A stretch of DNA of 64,000 nucleotides from Isoetes taiwanensis (taxonomy: Eukaryota > Streptophyta > Lycopodiopsida > Isoetales > Isoetaceae): positions 2,388,783-2,452,782 of the forward strand of contig JAJEKV010000032.1 of the NCBI GenBank assembly GCA_021234155.1, given 5' to 3'. Within the stretch, counting starts at the first letter, position 1. Each line of letters begins with the position of its first letter. Position numbers and translations under genes: made by a program. This document shows, in pieces, positions 10,973-22,775 of this stretch. Under the pieces are notes generated by a model. That model was not told the DNA's origin. It did no database searches and was given only the letters and a program-made list of their open reading frames with translations.

Positions 10973-11480
10973 TCACCAGAAAATCATCTGTCCCAAAGTT
11001 TTTTGGATCGTAAGATGGTGGATTAGGGGGAACTGTGTTTGATTGTAGAAGCATTTGAGAGCATCATCATCCACTATGATTATATCATCCTTATTCTCGA
11101 TACCAAGTTCGTCCATCATGTTACTCAAGTGTTTGATGAAGATAGGCTTGCCTGTTGGATCCTTGGGATTAGTGAACTTCACACATTTGTTACGATCCCA
11201 AAGGGTCAACCAATTTCTCGCATTTCCCCGGTGCCTCCAAAGTATCCTTGATGTTCCTTAGTTCCATGGATGACCAAATACCAACTTCGAAATAACTTTG
11301 AATGCCTCGTCTAGCATCTCCTTCAAGTCGCGGCCGCGGATAGATCCACTTGGTGTTTGATTCTCTTGGTGTAATGCGATGAAAGCTGTTCTCTAGCCAC
11401 TTTATTTTTAGGAAAAGTCTTGCAAAGGACTCCGTTTAGGTCGAACACCACAACCTTCTTAGAAAGCGCAATGGAAGGCT
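10973..11480 (-). pseudogene. HAD-superfamily (FCP1/NIF-like) phosphatase fragment carried by the transposon
   Basis: Reading down the minus strand from about 11465 there is KKVVVFDLNGVLC, the nucleophile motif of HAD phosphatases of the NLI-interacting-factor type. Next comes VGIWSSMELRNI near 11280, then KPIFIKHLSNM and DDIIIVDDDALKCF near 11080, the C-terminal acidic motif. Order and spacing match a plant HAD/NIF-like phosphatase domain. The first Asp is kept. The pieces lie in at least three frames, so the copy is dead. As a host-type gene inside TIRs it looks like gene capture. The family name is recognised by motif only. Confidence 0.65.
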
Positions 11481-11544
11481 GAAACATCAAACATGTATCC
11501 GGTCGGCAAGATACGATAACACAAACAATACAATGGCCAAGCGT

Positions 11545-11665
11545 GATTTGAAATAGTCATAACCAAATCGGCTCGCGTGATTTAGTTTGACAACGAAAAA
11601 TAATCAAAGCACGCTTGGCTTGGCGATTGAATTCAAAGGTAATACAAATTAAATCGCAGCGTGGC
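11545..11665. repeat. Cluster of GCGTG / CACGC motifs (left)
   Basis: AAGCGTGATTTGAAAT, CTCGCGTGATTTAG, AAGCACGCTTGGC and GCAGCGTGGCGC occur within 120 bp. They belong to the same motif family as 13721-13970. Confidence 0.5.
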
Positions 11666-11959
11666 GCTATTTTCGTGGGCAAGGCCATACCTATCATCTT
11701 CGGTTTATTTTGCCGTCATCATCGTCATTCTCCCCTCGCCACCCTTAATCTTAGTCTTCTTACATTTGTTAGAATTGTTATTTTCTATTAGTTCATTGCG
11801 TCCTTCTGCCCGACATTATTTTACTATTGATTTGGCAAAACTGTTGTGAATCACTAGAGCCGCCGTTGCCTTCATTTTCGGTTTCCTGTCAATTATTTCA
11901 TTGTTAACTTTGTGAATCTACTCTATTGTTGCTTGCATCACCCGCAATGTGGGCAAGGA

Positions 11960-14900
11960 TATTCCCTAAGTTCGCCCGCCATCCGCGGTACTTTGAGCAA
12001 CCAGTTTAGCGGCTATTTGTTCATTCTTGCTTTCCTTATCGGCGCTGCAGATTACTAGTTCCCTCTCCGGGAACAGCGTCCACTTCGAATTGGACAAGTC
12101 TGAGACTTTTGATTGCTGATGATTTCGGGTTGCCATAAGGGCCTTTAGGAGACTTGGCAAGCACATGCATGAGAATGGTTCAAGAAAGTCTTTGGCTGCT
12201 CATCACTCACAAAGCGGTGACATCTTCTTGCACCCATAAGAGCCTCTCGGGCAATATAACCTCAACATGAAGCTCCAAGCGAGGTTGTATCAATTGGAGC
12301 AAATGCCTCGGCGAGGTAAGCGACCATAGGCGGAAATCCATTTTTTATTTAAGGGGCCCTTCTCCTTAGTTTGTAGCTTCGTGCTTGATTTCCCCACTTA
12401 GGAGGGGTCCGATCCTCATCCTCTTCGACTCATCTGTTACGTGATCGATCCGGTATGAAAGAATATAGTTCTTAAGTGCGGATCATCTAGAAGAAAACAT
12501 TCCCATGCAGCGCTATTGTCACCCTTGGCCTTAGCAATATCATATTCCTCGTCGGCGGCATGGATATCATAATAAAGATCACATGTGCCATCTTCGGATT
12601 ACGTTAGCGACTCATTATCCTTAACATCATATATTAGGCATCCCTCCCTAATAACTTTGAGGCACTCGGATCATGAGCGGCCGAGATAGTGCATCTCTGG
12701 ATGTGACTCACACGAAGGACAAAGCGATGACAATAGTGAAGGACCTCTCGGTTGTCAATCCTATCTACATTTGGTAAAAAGCTCTTGTAGTCCTTACGGT
12801 TCATGCCCATATCTCCTCTCCCACCCCTTTGTCCAACACAAAGAGTGATATATTTTTAAGGCGAAGTTGAATCGGCAAAGAGACCTTTGTACCCAATGGG
12901 TGAATCTTTGGGCGGTGTCGTCTTCTCGATAATCTTCTTCACAAGGGCCACTTTTCTTCTCAACTCGGCCGGTACCTTAGGGGTAGAGTCTCCTTATGTT
13001 TTGTATTTTTAGCCTTCCAATTCTTTAGGAAGTCCTTTGACCGAGAATACAAACTTCTTGATGTCATCATTCTTGACCTTGTATTTGTCCGCAAATCAAT
13101 TTGAGGATAATGCCACATCCCCAGATAGCCTTTGTAACTTCGGCTCTCCTACGGTGACTTCATTATCACGATACATCCTTTACATGATTTGCGGCACTCA
13201 GCGAAGGACATCCTATCCTTGGTGAAAGCACCCTTCTTGTATAAGACTTCCTTCTTAAAAGCGGTCTAAAACCCAAATGGTCTCGGCGTCGTCTAGCCCA
13301 CGAGTCTTTCTCATCTGTCACATTCAAGTCAAAGATGCTTACATCAAGGAGGCACCCTACCCATAGTATCTGGCGGCTTCCCTTGTGCATAAAGCGTCCC
13401 GGAATTCATTCCACTTGAGCCATCGCCTCCTTACAAAACACAATCTTATACGAGTGCTGTTGGTCGACTTTGGATGAGCTTTAAGAAGGATGCGCAATGT
13501 CATCACCACCTTTTTTCTTTGATTTTCTTGCGGTCTTCTTCTTCTCTGTATAATTTGTGCGGCGAGTAAAGCTCGGCAGCTTGAATGCCTCGGACTTTGA
13601 CCATGCATGCGGTGGGCAATGGGCGACCATATTCCACCCACTTGTTGGCGGGCGTGGCGCGGTTGTTCAGCGTATGGACTGCAATAGTACGGACATTGAA
13701 TCGGTATCATAGAATAGAAACACGCGGCGTGATTTGAATAGAATTGATGAAGAAAAATCGCCGGCGCGTGAAATGAATAAAGTTACTAATGCAATTCCGC
13801 GCCCGGCGTGCTTTCAAATCAAACCAATTCAGGCGTGTTTTTCAAATCAATGAATTCGCGCCCGGTGTTTTCAAATCAATTGGTTGACTTGAAAAACACA
13901 CGGCGTGGAATCGATGATTCAAAACATGCCTAGCGTGAATTGGTTTGATTTGAACTGCGCCTGGCGTGAATACAATTTATGAAACCGGGTTGATTACCTT
14001 TTGTATAGAAATGTCTTCCCCATTTCATTCAAAGTTGCACTAATCTCGACCAAATCTGCGGTGAAGTATTGGCATCAAGATCGACACCTCCTATACGCAT
14101 AGTGATTGTAGAACACTTTTTGGCTGTTTGTTACGCTTTTTTGCGATGATGGCCTTTTGTGCCTCAGCGGAATCTTTGCCGTCGATGATGACATATTTAA
14201 TATCATCACTTGATAATAGCTCTGGGCGTTAGTCCACCGGCCGAGCTTGTTCGAGATCATATCCCAAGGTAGCACATCCGTGGCATAGGCATTTGACTGG
14301 ATTACTAATCATGCTCACGAACAATCTCCATGGCATGTCTTTGGATCATATCTCCTGCTAACATAAATGGAGCTTGGTGAGCGGATGAGGGACTTCACAT
14401 GGATCATAAAAAGTTTCCTTAAGACCCAATGGATAATGGTCGGCGTACTTATTGACTTGTTCATGGCCTCTAGCTGCGCCACTCTGTCTGTTCATTCTCA
14501 AAAGCGAAGCCTCCATGCCTTCGACAAGCTGCCGGGTTGAACATTCTTCCCTAGATCTAGGACCCTTTTAGAAGCTTTCAAGTCAGCTAATTCCCTAGCT
14601 TGCTGCAAATAGTGACTTGGTGTCGGTTTAGTGAACATGCCTCTACGCATACCGTTTGTAACCCCTTGGCAAATAGATATTGGCGTAAGCGCTACATTGG
14701 TTGGCCAACCATACTTAAAACATGTCTCACCGTTCACATCTGTCTTCATGAGCGTATCCTTGTATCGCGATAGCTCACGGTGAGTAAGTGCGGCGGATCT
14801 TTCTTACATACGTGTAATCTCCAAGAGCAATTTGCGGTGGGTGTCATCCTCTTCCTCACAAGTGATTAGGATCCCTTGTTTGGCCATCTTATGCGCTTCC

Positions 14901-15230
14901 TTTTTCCTCGAGAAGAGAGTTAAGTCGAGCTTGCCATTTGTCTTGGCAAGGTCAGCGTACCCTTTCGGCACCCTCGTCCATTTCCTCTTCGAGGCGGTCG
15001 ATTGGTGGTTGCTATAAGAATCGACCCTTCATCATCTAAGGTGAGATCATATGAGTGCGCATGCGGGTAAATGCGCCCTTGCTTTCTTGGCGGGATTAGA
15101 ACCGAATTAGTAGGGGGTTTTCTTCCTCTTGAGCAGCGCAAATGAAGATGAGCACTTTTTAGAGTACTTTTTGAACAAGAGATCACGCTTGGCGTGCATT
15201 TTAAACCTAAATTAGTACAAATCACGGCTT
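11960..15230 (-). other. Unrecognised broken reading frames inside the 12.3-kb element
   Basis: The minus strand has a run of open stretches with coding-like composition that change frame often: 15225-14920, 14749-14498, 14275-14075, 13710-13357, 13390-13166 and 12166-11966, plus a readable stretch around 13090-12650 containing MGMNRKDYKSFLPNVDRI. None matches a family I know. They could be a second transposon gene or captured host exons. Their joint orientation, opposite to the transposase, suggests one or two original genes. I assign no function. Confidence 0.35.
13721..13970. repeat. Array of about eight GCGCCxGGCGTG units
   Basis: Roughly every 30-40 bp there is a version of CACGC/GCGTG followed by an AT-rich TTTGAATCAAT-like stretch, for example at 13721, 13762, 13800, 13832, 13859, 13900, 13929 and 13957. 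The arms CACGC and GCGTG are complementary, so joined copies form palindromes such as CACGCGGCGTG at 13721. Confidence 0.7.
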
Positions 15231-15237
15231 GGCGTGT
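15184..15237. repeat. Two CACGCTTGGCGTG-type palindromes
   Basis: CACGCTTGGCGTG (15184-15196) and CACGGCTTGGCGTG (about 15223-15236) are further members of the motif family in this transposon. Confidence 0.65.
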
Positions 15238-15239
15238 TG

Positions 15240-16550
15240 GTATCTCCTATTATTGACCATGCTATCGTTAATTTGAAACTAAATTATTTTGCATCCACAT
15301 TTTAAGCTACATACCCTTCATGAATCCATATTTCACACTATTTAACCTCATTGAACATTGCTATCTCCAAGCTGTCTAACACCGCTATATTCTATATATA
15401 AAAGCGAGCAAAATTATGTTCTGAGCGGACAATCGAGCATTGGCGATGTTAATACTTAAAATTCATGCAAAGCATAATAACTCAAACTCATGCAAAGCAT
15501 ATTAAGTGAAAGGAAATATCTCAAATTCATGCAAGCATAATACTCTCCACCATTATTGTGTGATACGTGGCAAATTAAATACCTTGAATAGGGTTACGTG
15601 TATACGTGTGTATTACGATCAACGTCCTCACGAAACTTGAGAAAAGCTAGGGTTTAGAATTCCTCTTCCACGCTTCCCTCGCCCCATCCGCCCTCGACCT
15701 CGATTCGTTTTTAGAAGACATCTCCGAATTCGCCTAGTAACAGAATCGGAAGATTAAATTCGGATCTGGCCTTCGAGCTGCTTTCGAGAAATAGCTGGCA
15801 AGAAATAGCTTTTTCTACTGTGCGAGAAATAGAAATTTGAATTTCAAGAAAACACAAAATGCGGTTTGAAATATTCTTGACACATACAAATAATAATGGC
15901 GAAGACCCGTCCGCCGACTTCTTTCATTAAGTTTTTAAAAACCAATCTATCAAAAAGTATCCGCCAAATTTATCGCCTAAGCGTAGTTAACCTAATCTTT
16001 CTTCTAATTCGAATTTTCCCGACCGCCGGAGTTTCCATAGCGCCTTGACTTCTCAAATCAGCTTGAGAGACTCAAATCAGCTTCTCAAGAATGGCTCTGA
16101 GAATTACGGTACTCATCTCATTCAATAGCTTGAACATTAATTTCCAATAGTAGGTGTCGAATAGCAATTTTCTGCAGTGTCGAAGATGAATGTTTCATGT
16201 TAACTACAAATCGAGAAAAGGAAAGTAGGATTATGCAAGATCGACTCCATCGATCCGTATGAATCATGGAATTCCTTTCGGGGATAAGTATGTCCGGGAT
16301 TCTGATGATTAAGCTTCTGCGCGCTATGGATGAAGCTTTACCTCATGAGACACCCGGTGGGGATACGGTTGGAGAAAGTGTTGGAACATTTGTTGCATGG
16401 CCAAAACAGCTTAAAAAAGGTGTGTAACATGTATTACATTGTAGAAATATAGAAGTAGACAAAATTTGTTGTATTCATTGGAAAAAGATTACAATTGTAT
16501 ATAATCACGGATAAAGCTGGATAAACCGGACAAAATCGGACTCTCTTGTT
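15240..16550. other. Transposon interior without a recognised gene
   Basis: AT-rich sequence with no supported protein. Short direct repeats of ATTCATGCAAAGCATAAT type occur at about 15462-15542. Confidence 0.4.
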
Positions 16551-17052
16551 TCAAGCCCGGTCTCTTGAGTAGGCTGGGCTATCGATCTCCCATTTCCATT
16601 GCGGGGCATAGTGAATTCTTCGGTAAAACCCGGCAAAAACACCAGGCTCTAGCTCCACCACCCCCGTCTGCTCCACCTCCACCTCCTGCTCCTCCTCCTG
16701 CTCCACCTCCTGCTCCATTGGTTGAACCTCCAATGCATCGTATAGCGCCTGCGGTAGTGGTTCCATTGGTTGAGCCATCTCCATTGCATCGTATATACCT
16801 TTGTGGTAGTGGTTAGTGTTGGGGCATCAGGGCATAGAGGCTAACCACTAAAAACGCGAGCTCCTCATTTTGAATCTCGAGCTGACGGATGCGAGATTCA
16901 CTCTCGATCAATGCATGTACTGCATTCTCGAAGTGATTAGATAAGAGGGCGAGCCTCCGTGCGATTGCAAGGGCCCCAGAGCCCAGATCTATCATTGCCC
17001 TGCGCTCTGCTGCCATCATCATTACTTGATCCAAGTACTCCAGGGGTTGCAA
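16551..17052 (-). CDS. Hypothetical coiled-coil/Glu-rich reading frames
   Basis: Two adjoining minus-strand frames: 17052-16813 reads MQPLEYLDQVMMMAAERRAM and continues with heptad-like leucines and charged residues (HALIESESRIRQLEIQNEEL), a likely coiled coil. 16784-16551 has a run of Glu/Val (EQEVEQEEEQEVEVEQ) produced by CTCC-type repeats in the DNA. They may be exons or frameshifted parts of one gene carried by the 12.3-kb element. No family is recognised. The Pro-rich reading on the other strand is the same microsatellite seen in the opposite sense. Confidence 0.3.
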
Positions 17053-17224
17053 GGCTGGTGCTCGGTAGAACTAGTGCTTTCATTTGCGGTTCAACCGGTT
17101 GGAGATTGGGCCGCGGGCTGGAGCTGGGCTGTGTGATTGTTGGCCCAAATGTAATTCCAATCCATCTTCGTCACCAACGGGTGATTAATGTAACTGGCAT
17201 CTATCAATAGGAAGTGGCGGAGTA

Positions 17225-17530
17225 TCGGTATTCACGCTGGCGTGTTATATTTCTTTATTTATAAACTTAGAAACTAAGAGACGCCGCCCGTGTTTAAGCG
17301 TAAAAGTTGAAAGTAGGGATACAATTGTTTTTGCACTTTCGTGTAAAGCGCTATATAGGAAAAACTATACTTCGGCGTGCATTGATAACCGGCGTGTAAA
17401 TAATTGCACGGCCTTTATCTATTTACTTATCTATAAATGCAGGGTTTTTTTTTCTCCCTCCTTTGAATGCGCCCGTAGGCGTGTATTCATGTTGAAAACT
17501 AAGGTTACCCTAAAACACGCTTAGCGTGTT
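17225..17530. repeat. Right cluster of GGCGTG / AACACGC...GCGTGTT motifs
   Basis: Copies are seen near 17235, 17371, 17392 and 17479. The last is a near-perfect 17-bp palindrome, AACACGCTTAGCGTGTT, at 17514-17530. Confidence 0.6.
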
Positions 17531-18059
17531 TCAAATATTATCTTTGATTTTTCTAATGCTTTCTACTACACATTCATAATAGAAACTTGCATGCAATAGC
17601 ATGATTAATTCGAGGAAGAGAAACTCAAGAATTTTTTCGAAACAAAAAAAGCGGATGAAGTTTATAAAAACTATTACGGTTTTCATAAACATCATCTGCT
17701 TCCCCGCCTCGAGCAAATGCAAAAGCTTGTCTTCTTGGATTAAAACGCCATTGAGATGCAACTTAAAACTAAATGAAAACTAACCTTGAGTTACGAGGCT
17801 GGAAGGATTCAAGAACGGAGGACTATGCTTGTGGTTTTAATTCGAGGGGCTCGATTACGAGTCTCAGATTTCCTCTGATTTTCTGGATGCTTCTGAGAAC
17901 AAAAGGCGGAGTCTTTTAGTAAGTTAGGAATTGCGAAACCAAACATCTAACATTGATGAATATAAATCTGCTCATCAAGATTTCGGGGACGGCCGGATCA
18001 AACACAATGAAGCATGGCAAACAAATCGTATGAAGGAAGGAAGAAAATGTAGGAACTTT

Positions 18060-18170
18060 GAGGCGTAAAATGGATTTATATAGGCACAATTAGAAAAAAG
18101 TTAAGCGTGAATAATTGATTGCTTGAATTAATATCGCTTTGGCGTCACGGTCTTCCGCCGGACATGACAT
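18060..18170 (+). repeat. Diverged repeat, copy 1 (GAGGCGT...TTATATAGG...AAGCGTGAATAATT)
   Basis: Blocks in order are GAGGCGT, GGATTTATATAGG, AAGCGTGAATAATT, ATTGC and TGGCGTC. The same order and spacing recur at 19261-19370. The TTATATAGG core resembles a TATA box, so these could be duplicated promoter-like modules. Confidence 0.55.
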
Positions 18171-18908
18171 GTATATGGTATATATGGAGAATATTGCATT
18201 TCATGCAATAAATTCTCATGACATTTTATTCCATTTATTGCATTGAAAAAATAGAATTTAGAAATTTTATATAGGCTACATTAAAAATGATTTTAAAGGC
18301 AAAATTATGAAGGCTAAAAATGACTTGTAAGGTTGGGGAATTGTTTTAGGTCGTATAGGAAAATTTCCTATGGTTCTTGTGTGAATCGAGGAGATTTCTC
18401 ATGTGGTTGATTTATAGTGTTCGAGACTTTGTTGAGACAAAATTTGGAGATACAAAATTCTAGAGACAAAATTTTAGAGAAGCTTGACTTGGAGCCAAAA
18501 TAATTGGAGAATCTGGTTTGATTTTATCCAAAAAAATTTATGTCTGAGAAAAAGCTGTTTCAAAGAAAAAGCTGTTTGAAGACAAAGTTTATGAAGAAAA
18601 AACTGTTTGATTTCATTAAAAGCAGTTGTATGTCTGGATGCCGAAGGCTTAGGCGATTGCTTGAAGGCTTTTCACACAATTCTGAGAAAAAAATTGCCCG
18701 GGGGCGTGTCCAAAACACGTAAGAATGGAAACAAAAATGGGCCGAGGGATCGCATCACTCTTCTTCCACTTTTGCAACAAAGAAGAAAGAAAGGTGTTAG
18801 AAAAGAAAGAAAGGTGCAAAACAAAAAACAAAAAAAAAAGAAATCACATGCAAACTGGTTCATCTCTTAACCACTCCAAAAATTGGTCGGTATGCCGACC
18901 TTCTTAGA

Positions 18909-19050
18909 ATCCTCCTCCTCCTCCTCCTCCTCCTCCAGAGATTTCATTCTGTTTTGGGGGTCAAGCCAACCCGAGGCGAAGCGATTTCATGCTCTTGGGA
19001 GGACATCTCCTCCTCTTCCTCCAACTCCTCCTCTTCCCTCCTCCTCCTCT
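18909..19050. repeat. (CTC)n-rich low-complexity tract
   Basis: Runs of CTC/CTCCTC with interruptions; open reading frames crossing it are composition artefacts. Confidence 0.7.
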
Positions 19051-19260
19051 TGATCGGAGAGGAATCGGAGGAGCTCAACTCCCTCCTCTTCAAAATCGGC
19101 ATCATCCTCGAATGGAATCGGAGGAGAATTGGGCAAGGAAATCGATGGCGGGGGAAGAGGGGTTCTTCAACCGGCGTCTCTTTGACGAGACCTCGGGTTC
19201 TTCATGGCCGAATTTGAAGCGCTTCATGGCGAAAAAAAAAAAAATTGGGACGAGAATGGT

Positions 19261-19370
19261 CATGAGGCGTGAACCGGATTTATATAGGGTTAATTAGCTC
19301 TTAAGCGTGAATAATTTATTGCCTCAAACAACGCCCATGGCGTCTGAAATTCCCGCCGACTATATTATCT
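19261..19370 (+). repeat. Diverged repeat, copy 2
   Basis: Shares GAGGCGT, GGATTTATATAGG, TTAAGCGTGAATAATT and GGCGTC with 18060-18170. It lies about 430 bp upstream of the transposase reading frame, so it could include its promoter. That is a positional inference only. Confidence 0.5.
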
Positions 19371-19798
19371 AGGGTATATTATTATGGATAATAAATTCTC
19401 CGTCTATTAGTTATATGTCTTTTAAGTAATCATATATCCAAATTTTCGATAATTAAAATTTGGATATATTTATATAAATGTCATTTCCTTGTTGTTGCCA
19501 TGAAAATTCTTGTTTTAAATGATTTCGTTTACGCCCATTGTTATTATTATATTAAACCTATTTCCAAGGAATTTCTTGCTTTTAAAAAATTTGATTTACC
19601 TCTACATATTCCATAAATGTGCATTACTTTTTTTTATCTTATGGTGTAATAATTTTTCTTACTCATTGACTAAAAAGGGTGCAATTTGCCTAGGTCAATG
19701 GTGCCCCTCCAACTCAAGATGGTGAAAAGAGCAATATCAATGAAAAACCAACTCCTAGCAAGAATGTTGAAGAAAAACAATTAGTCCTCTATAGTAGG

Positions 19799-22574
19799 GT
19801 GCAATGGAGGAACAAGAAGGTGAGAATCATGCACAAGTGCAACAAGGAAATAGTAGGCCAAGGAGTCATTGTGCTAGCGAGATCTGGTCAAGGCATTAAT
19901 GATGAAAGGCTAGGGAAGACAATATTGGTATTGCAATTTCGATGTTGGAAGACAACCTGGAAAGGTAAAGGTTTGGGTGACAAGGAATGTTTTGGTTGTG
20001 TCAAGCAATTGGAGGTTCCTTGCATCATGGCATGGCCTATAAGTAGTGTTCAATTTGTGGAGGATTATATTTTTCGAGCTGAGGTTGTTGGGGACAATGA
20101 TTGTCTTGATATTGATCCATTGGCGGTTGGAACTCTAAACCTAGGCAAAAGGGGAGAAGTATCGGTTGCCGGACATTATCCTAGCAAAAGAGCCAAGTTG
20201 ATTAGTGACACCAAGCGTGAGACAATGGTGAAGGTTAGGGGCTCAGATTGTTGTTGGAGTGATTGTATGCAATTCTTCACAATAGAACAATTGGTGGAAG
20301 CAAGAGCCACTTTTCAAAAGTACAACTTGTTGATGAGAGGAGGACCTACATGTACACAATCTTGAGCATGCACTTCAAGATGAAAGAAACCCAAACAGAA
20401 AAAGATACCCTTTGCTAGGCAAATGGATATGTGCAAAAGCATGGGCGAGTATCCATGCAATTCCAACTTCTTCATGGCATAATTGGCAAAAAAAAAAGGC
20501 GAGGAGGGGAGGGGATTGCTTTACATGGAAATAATGGTTTGTTGAGACCAACAGCTAGGACCACCCTGGCTGCGGGGAGATATTTGAAAAATATATTGAT
20601 TTCAATGCGAGTCTATGCCACACAAAAGCGAGAAGGGATGAAAAGGGAAGAGCGGTTGTTGAGAAAAGGTTGCCATCACATTGTACTCAAAAGAGTATTT
20701 TGGAAGAAGTGAATTCCCTACTTGAGAATTGGGAATTCTTCCAATATCCCAACCTAGCTTTAGTAGGTTATGGAAGAAGCATTTCAATCATGTCACCATA
20801 GCAACTTCAAACAACTTTGCAAAGTGCAATTTATGTGCTAAGTTGAAGGAGACTCTTGATAAGGCTGTGCAACCTAGTCAAAGGGCTAGGATAAAGGGAG
20901 CATATGAAGGACCATATGGTGACCAACTATCATGTAGATCATGTTATTGGATGTGGAGGACTTTATGCATTGGAACCCAATAACTATTTATGTATTATAC
21001 ATGACAAGATGGACCAGCAAAAGACTTGTCTTCCACAATTCAAGTACATACCAAAGTCATGTGGAAGATCATACCCTTCTGAGATCTCAATGGATGGGGC
21101 AATCTTGCATGGGCATGGGAATCAAACCTACTATGGCCATTTTAGTTTGGAGTTGTGGAGTGATGGTCAGATTTTCATATTGGGAGTATCATGAGGTGTT
21201 TGAGAAACTATGAAAATGGATACAATGGTCACCTCCGGGACCTTCTGACTTGGGCACTACATAGAGCATTGTTAGATGGAAACCCTAACAATATTGAAAA
21301 GTTCAGCAAGGCAAGGTTTAGGAAGCATGGGTCTAATGAACATGTTGGAGCTTCAACTTCACGTGCTAAACCTCAAGATCTACCCAAAAGGTTTCTCTTG
21401 CAACTTGATAATTGTGCTGGCCAAAATAAGAACAGGTGGATGTTTTCTTTCCTATCCTACTTAACAGCTGTGGGGATATTTGAAAGAGTTAATTTAGGGT
21501 TTCTTATGCCCGGGCATACCCATGAGGATGTGGATGCATTATTTGGCAAATATAGTTGTATACTGAAGCAGCAAACAGTGACCAACTTTCCTAGGCTAAT
21601 GGAAATCTTGCATGAATGCACTACTCCAAACCCTATAGCTTCTCTCATAGAAGAAGTGCCCGATTGGAAGAGCTTTGTGGATGGTTATACATTGGATCTT
21701 GAAGGTCATTCCAGGCCTCTGCAGTTCACTTTTTGGGTGAGAGATGGGATTCCAATCTTCCAATGGAAGATGAGACCTTCGAGAGGATGAGTGGAGAGGA
21801 GGGAGGAAATATGGCGTAGAGATGAGAATGGCAAGCCTATGATACCTCTAGGTCAACCAAAAGCTTTAAAACCTATTGAAGAAGTGAAGCAATTGGGATT
21901 GACTAAGGAAGGAATCCAAGACTATATAAAGCATTGGCAAACCAATCCGGATGACACCAACCGTGCCTTGGTGGCTTCTTTGGAAGAAGGTGATTAACTT
22001 TGTTGGGGAGATAGACACATCCTCGGATGAATTGAAAGAAGGGTGGTTGCCTAAAACTAGGTGGAAGACCTTAGCGGTCTTGAGGATTTTGATGACACTG
22101 TAAGTAGCATTCATAAACAATATGCTCCTCCTCCTTCTGACAAACACTATGTTGGTCCTAAGAACAATAGGCCAAAGTTTCTAGGCATGGATGCTTATGA
22201 ACCTTCCACTGACTTGGAATGCCACCAATTTGTGGTAGTAAAGCTAGCAGATTTAGATACATATCCGGTGTGGTTGGGGTTCACTATCTCGATATTTGCA
22301 AAGAAGAAGGTAATATTAACTTCAACCATGTGCGGGTGGAATGGTGGTGTCCAGTGCATCGAGTTGACCAGCGTGTCGGATAAAGAAAGGTACTCAGATT
22401 GTTGGACAAAGAAATGGAGGAGAAATCGAAAGTGATCGATCTTTGGCTAGACTATGAAAGTGTTTTGTACTCATGGACTCCAAACACTATTCCAGCTAGA
22501 AATGCGAGAATTACAATACCTCAGGATGTCAGGAAGAAGGCTATGATATCATTGGGGGTGCTTGAAGAAAGTTG
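19799..22574 (+). pseudogene. DDE/D-type transposase of the 12.3-kb element (DUF7869-like core), frameshifted
   Basis: One gene in several frames. 19799-20365 encodes an N-terminal part ending CCWSDCMQFFTIEQLVEARA. 20760-20910 encodes the Cys pair and helix KCNLCAKLKETLDKA. 20904-21190 carries IIHDKMDQQKTCLPQF (first acidic residue, about 21003). 21191-21790 carries LLQLDNCAGQNKNRW (second Asp, about 21407) and FLMPGHTHEDVDALFG (third acidic pair, about 21527). 22061-22574 encodes a C-terminal domain with VKLADLDTYPVWLGFTI and ends ISLGVLEES. This order of zinc-binding Cys, D, DNCxxxNKN and HTHxDxD matches the eukaryotic DUF7869-type RNase-H-fold proteins as I recall them. It presumably cuts the TIR ends. 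Breaks occur near 20905, 21180, 21790-22060 and 22390. Confidence 0.7.
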
Positions 22575-22744
22575 AATAACTATGTAAATTTTTGTTATCA
22601 CGTTTTTATGATATGGTGCTATATTGTGAAATATTGACTATTTTGTAAATAACATGATATTACGTTTTCATAATTTTGAGGTGAAATGTGTGAATTTGAA
22701 TATGCTACTAAAAACATGCAATATGAAATTTGTCCCAAAATTAA

Positions 22745-22775
22745 GACATAAACCCAATTTAATTGAATGATGGTT
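22745..22775 (-). repeat. Right terminal inverted repeat of the 12.3-kb element
   Basis: Ends TTTAATTGAATGATGGTT, the complement of 10499-10529. It is followed at once by the TATG duplication (22776-22779). Confidence 0.92.

Larger units (their letters stand above)
10499..22775 (+). mobile_element. 12.3-kb TIR DNA transposon with DDE-type transposase, 4-bp TSD (Sola-like candidate)
   Basis: 31-bp terminal inverted repeats (10499-10529 and 22745-22775, two mismatches) start AACCATCATYCAATTAAATT and are flanked by TATG duplications. The rightmost 3 kb carry a plus-strand transposase-like gene (19799-22574). The left half holds a captured HAD-phosphatase fragment and several unrecognised, broken minus-strand reading frames. 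The body contains many copies of a CACGC/GCGTG half-palindrome. A 4-bp TSD is unusual; among the superfamilies I know it fits Sola, but assignment needs a comparison with curated families. The transposase is frameshifted, so this copy is not autonomous now. Confidence 0.85.

Noticed and set aside
16660-16800. Pro-rich protein on the plus strand
   Set aside because: It is the translation of a CTCC-type microsatellite; the opposite strand reads as Glu-rich and fits the neighbouring coiled-coil frame better.
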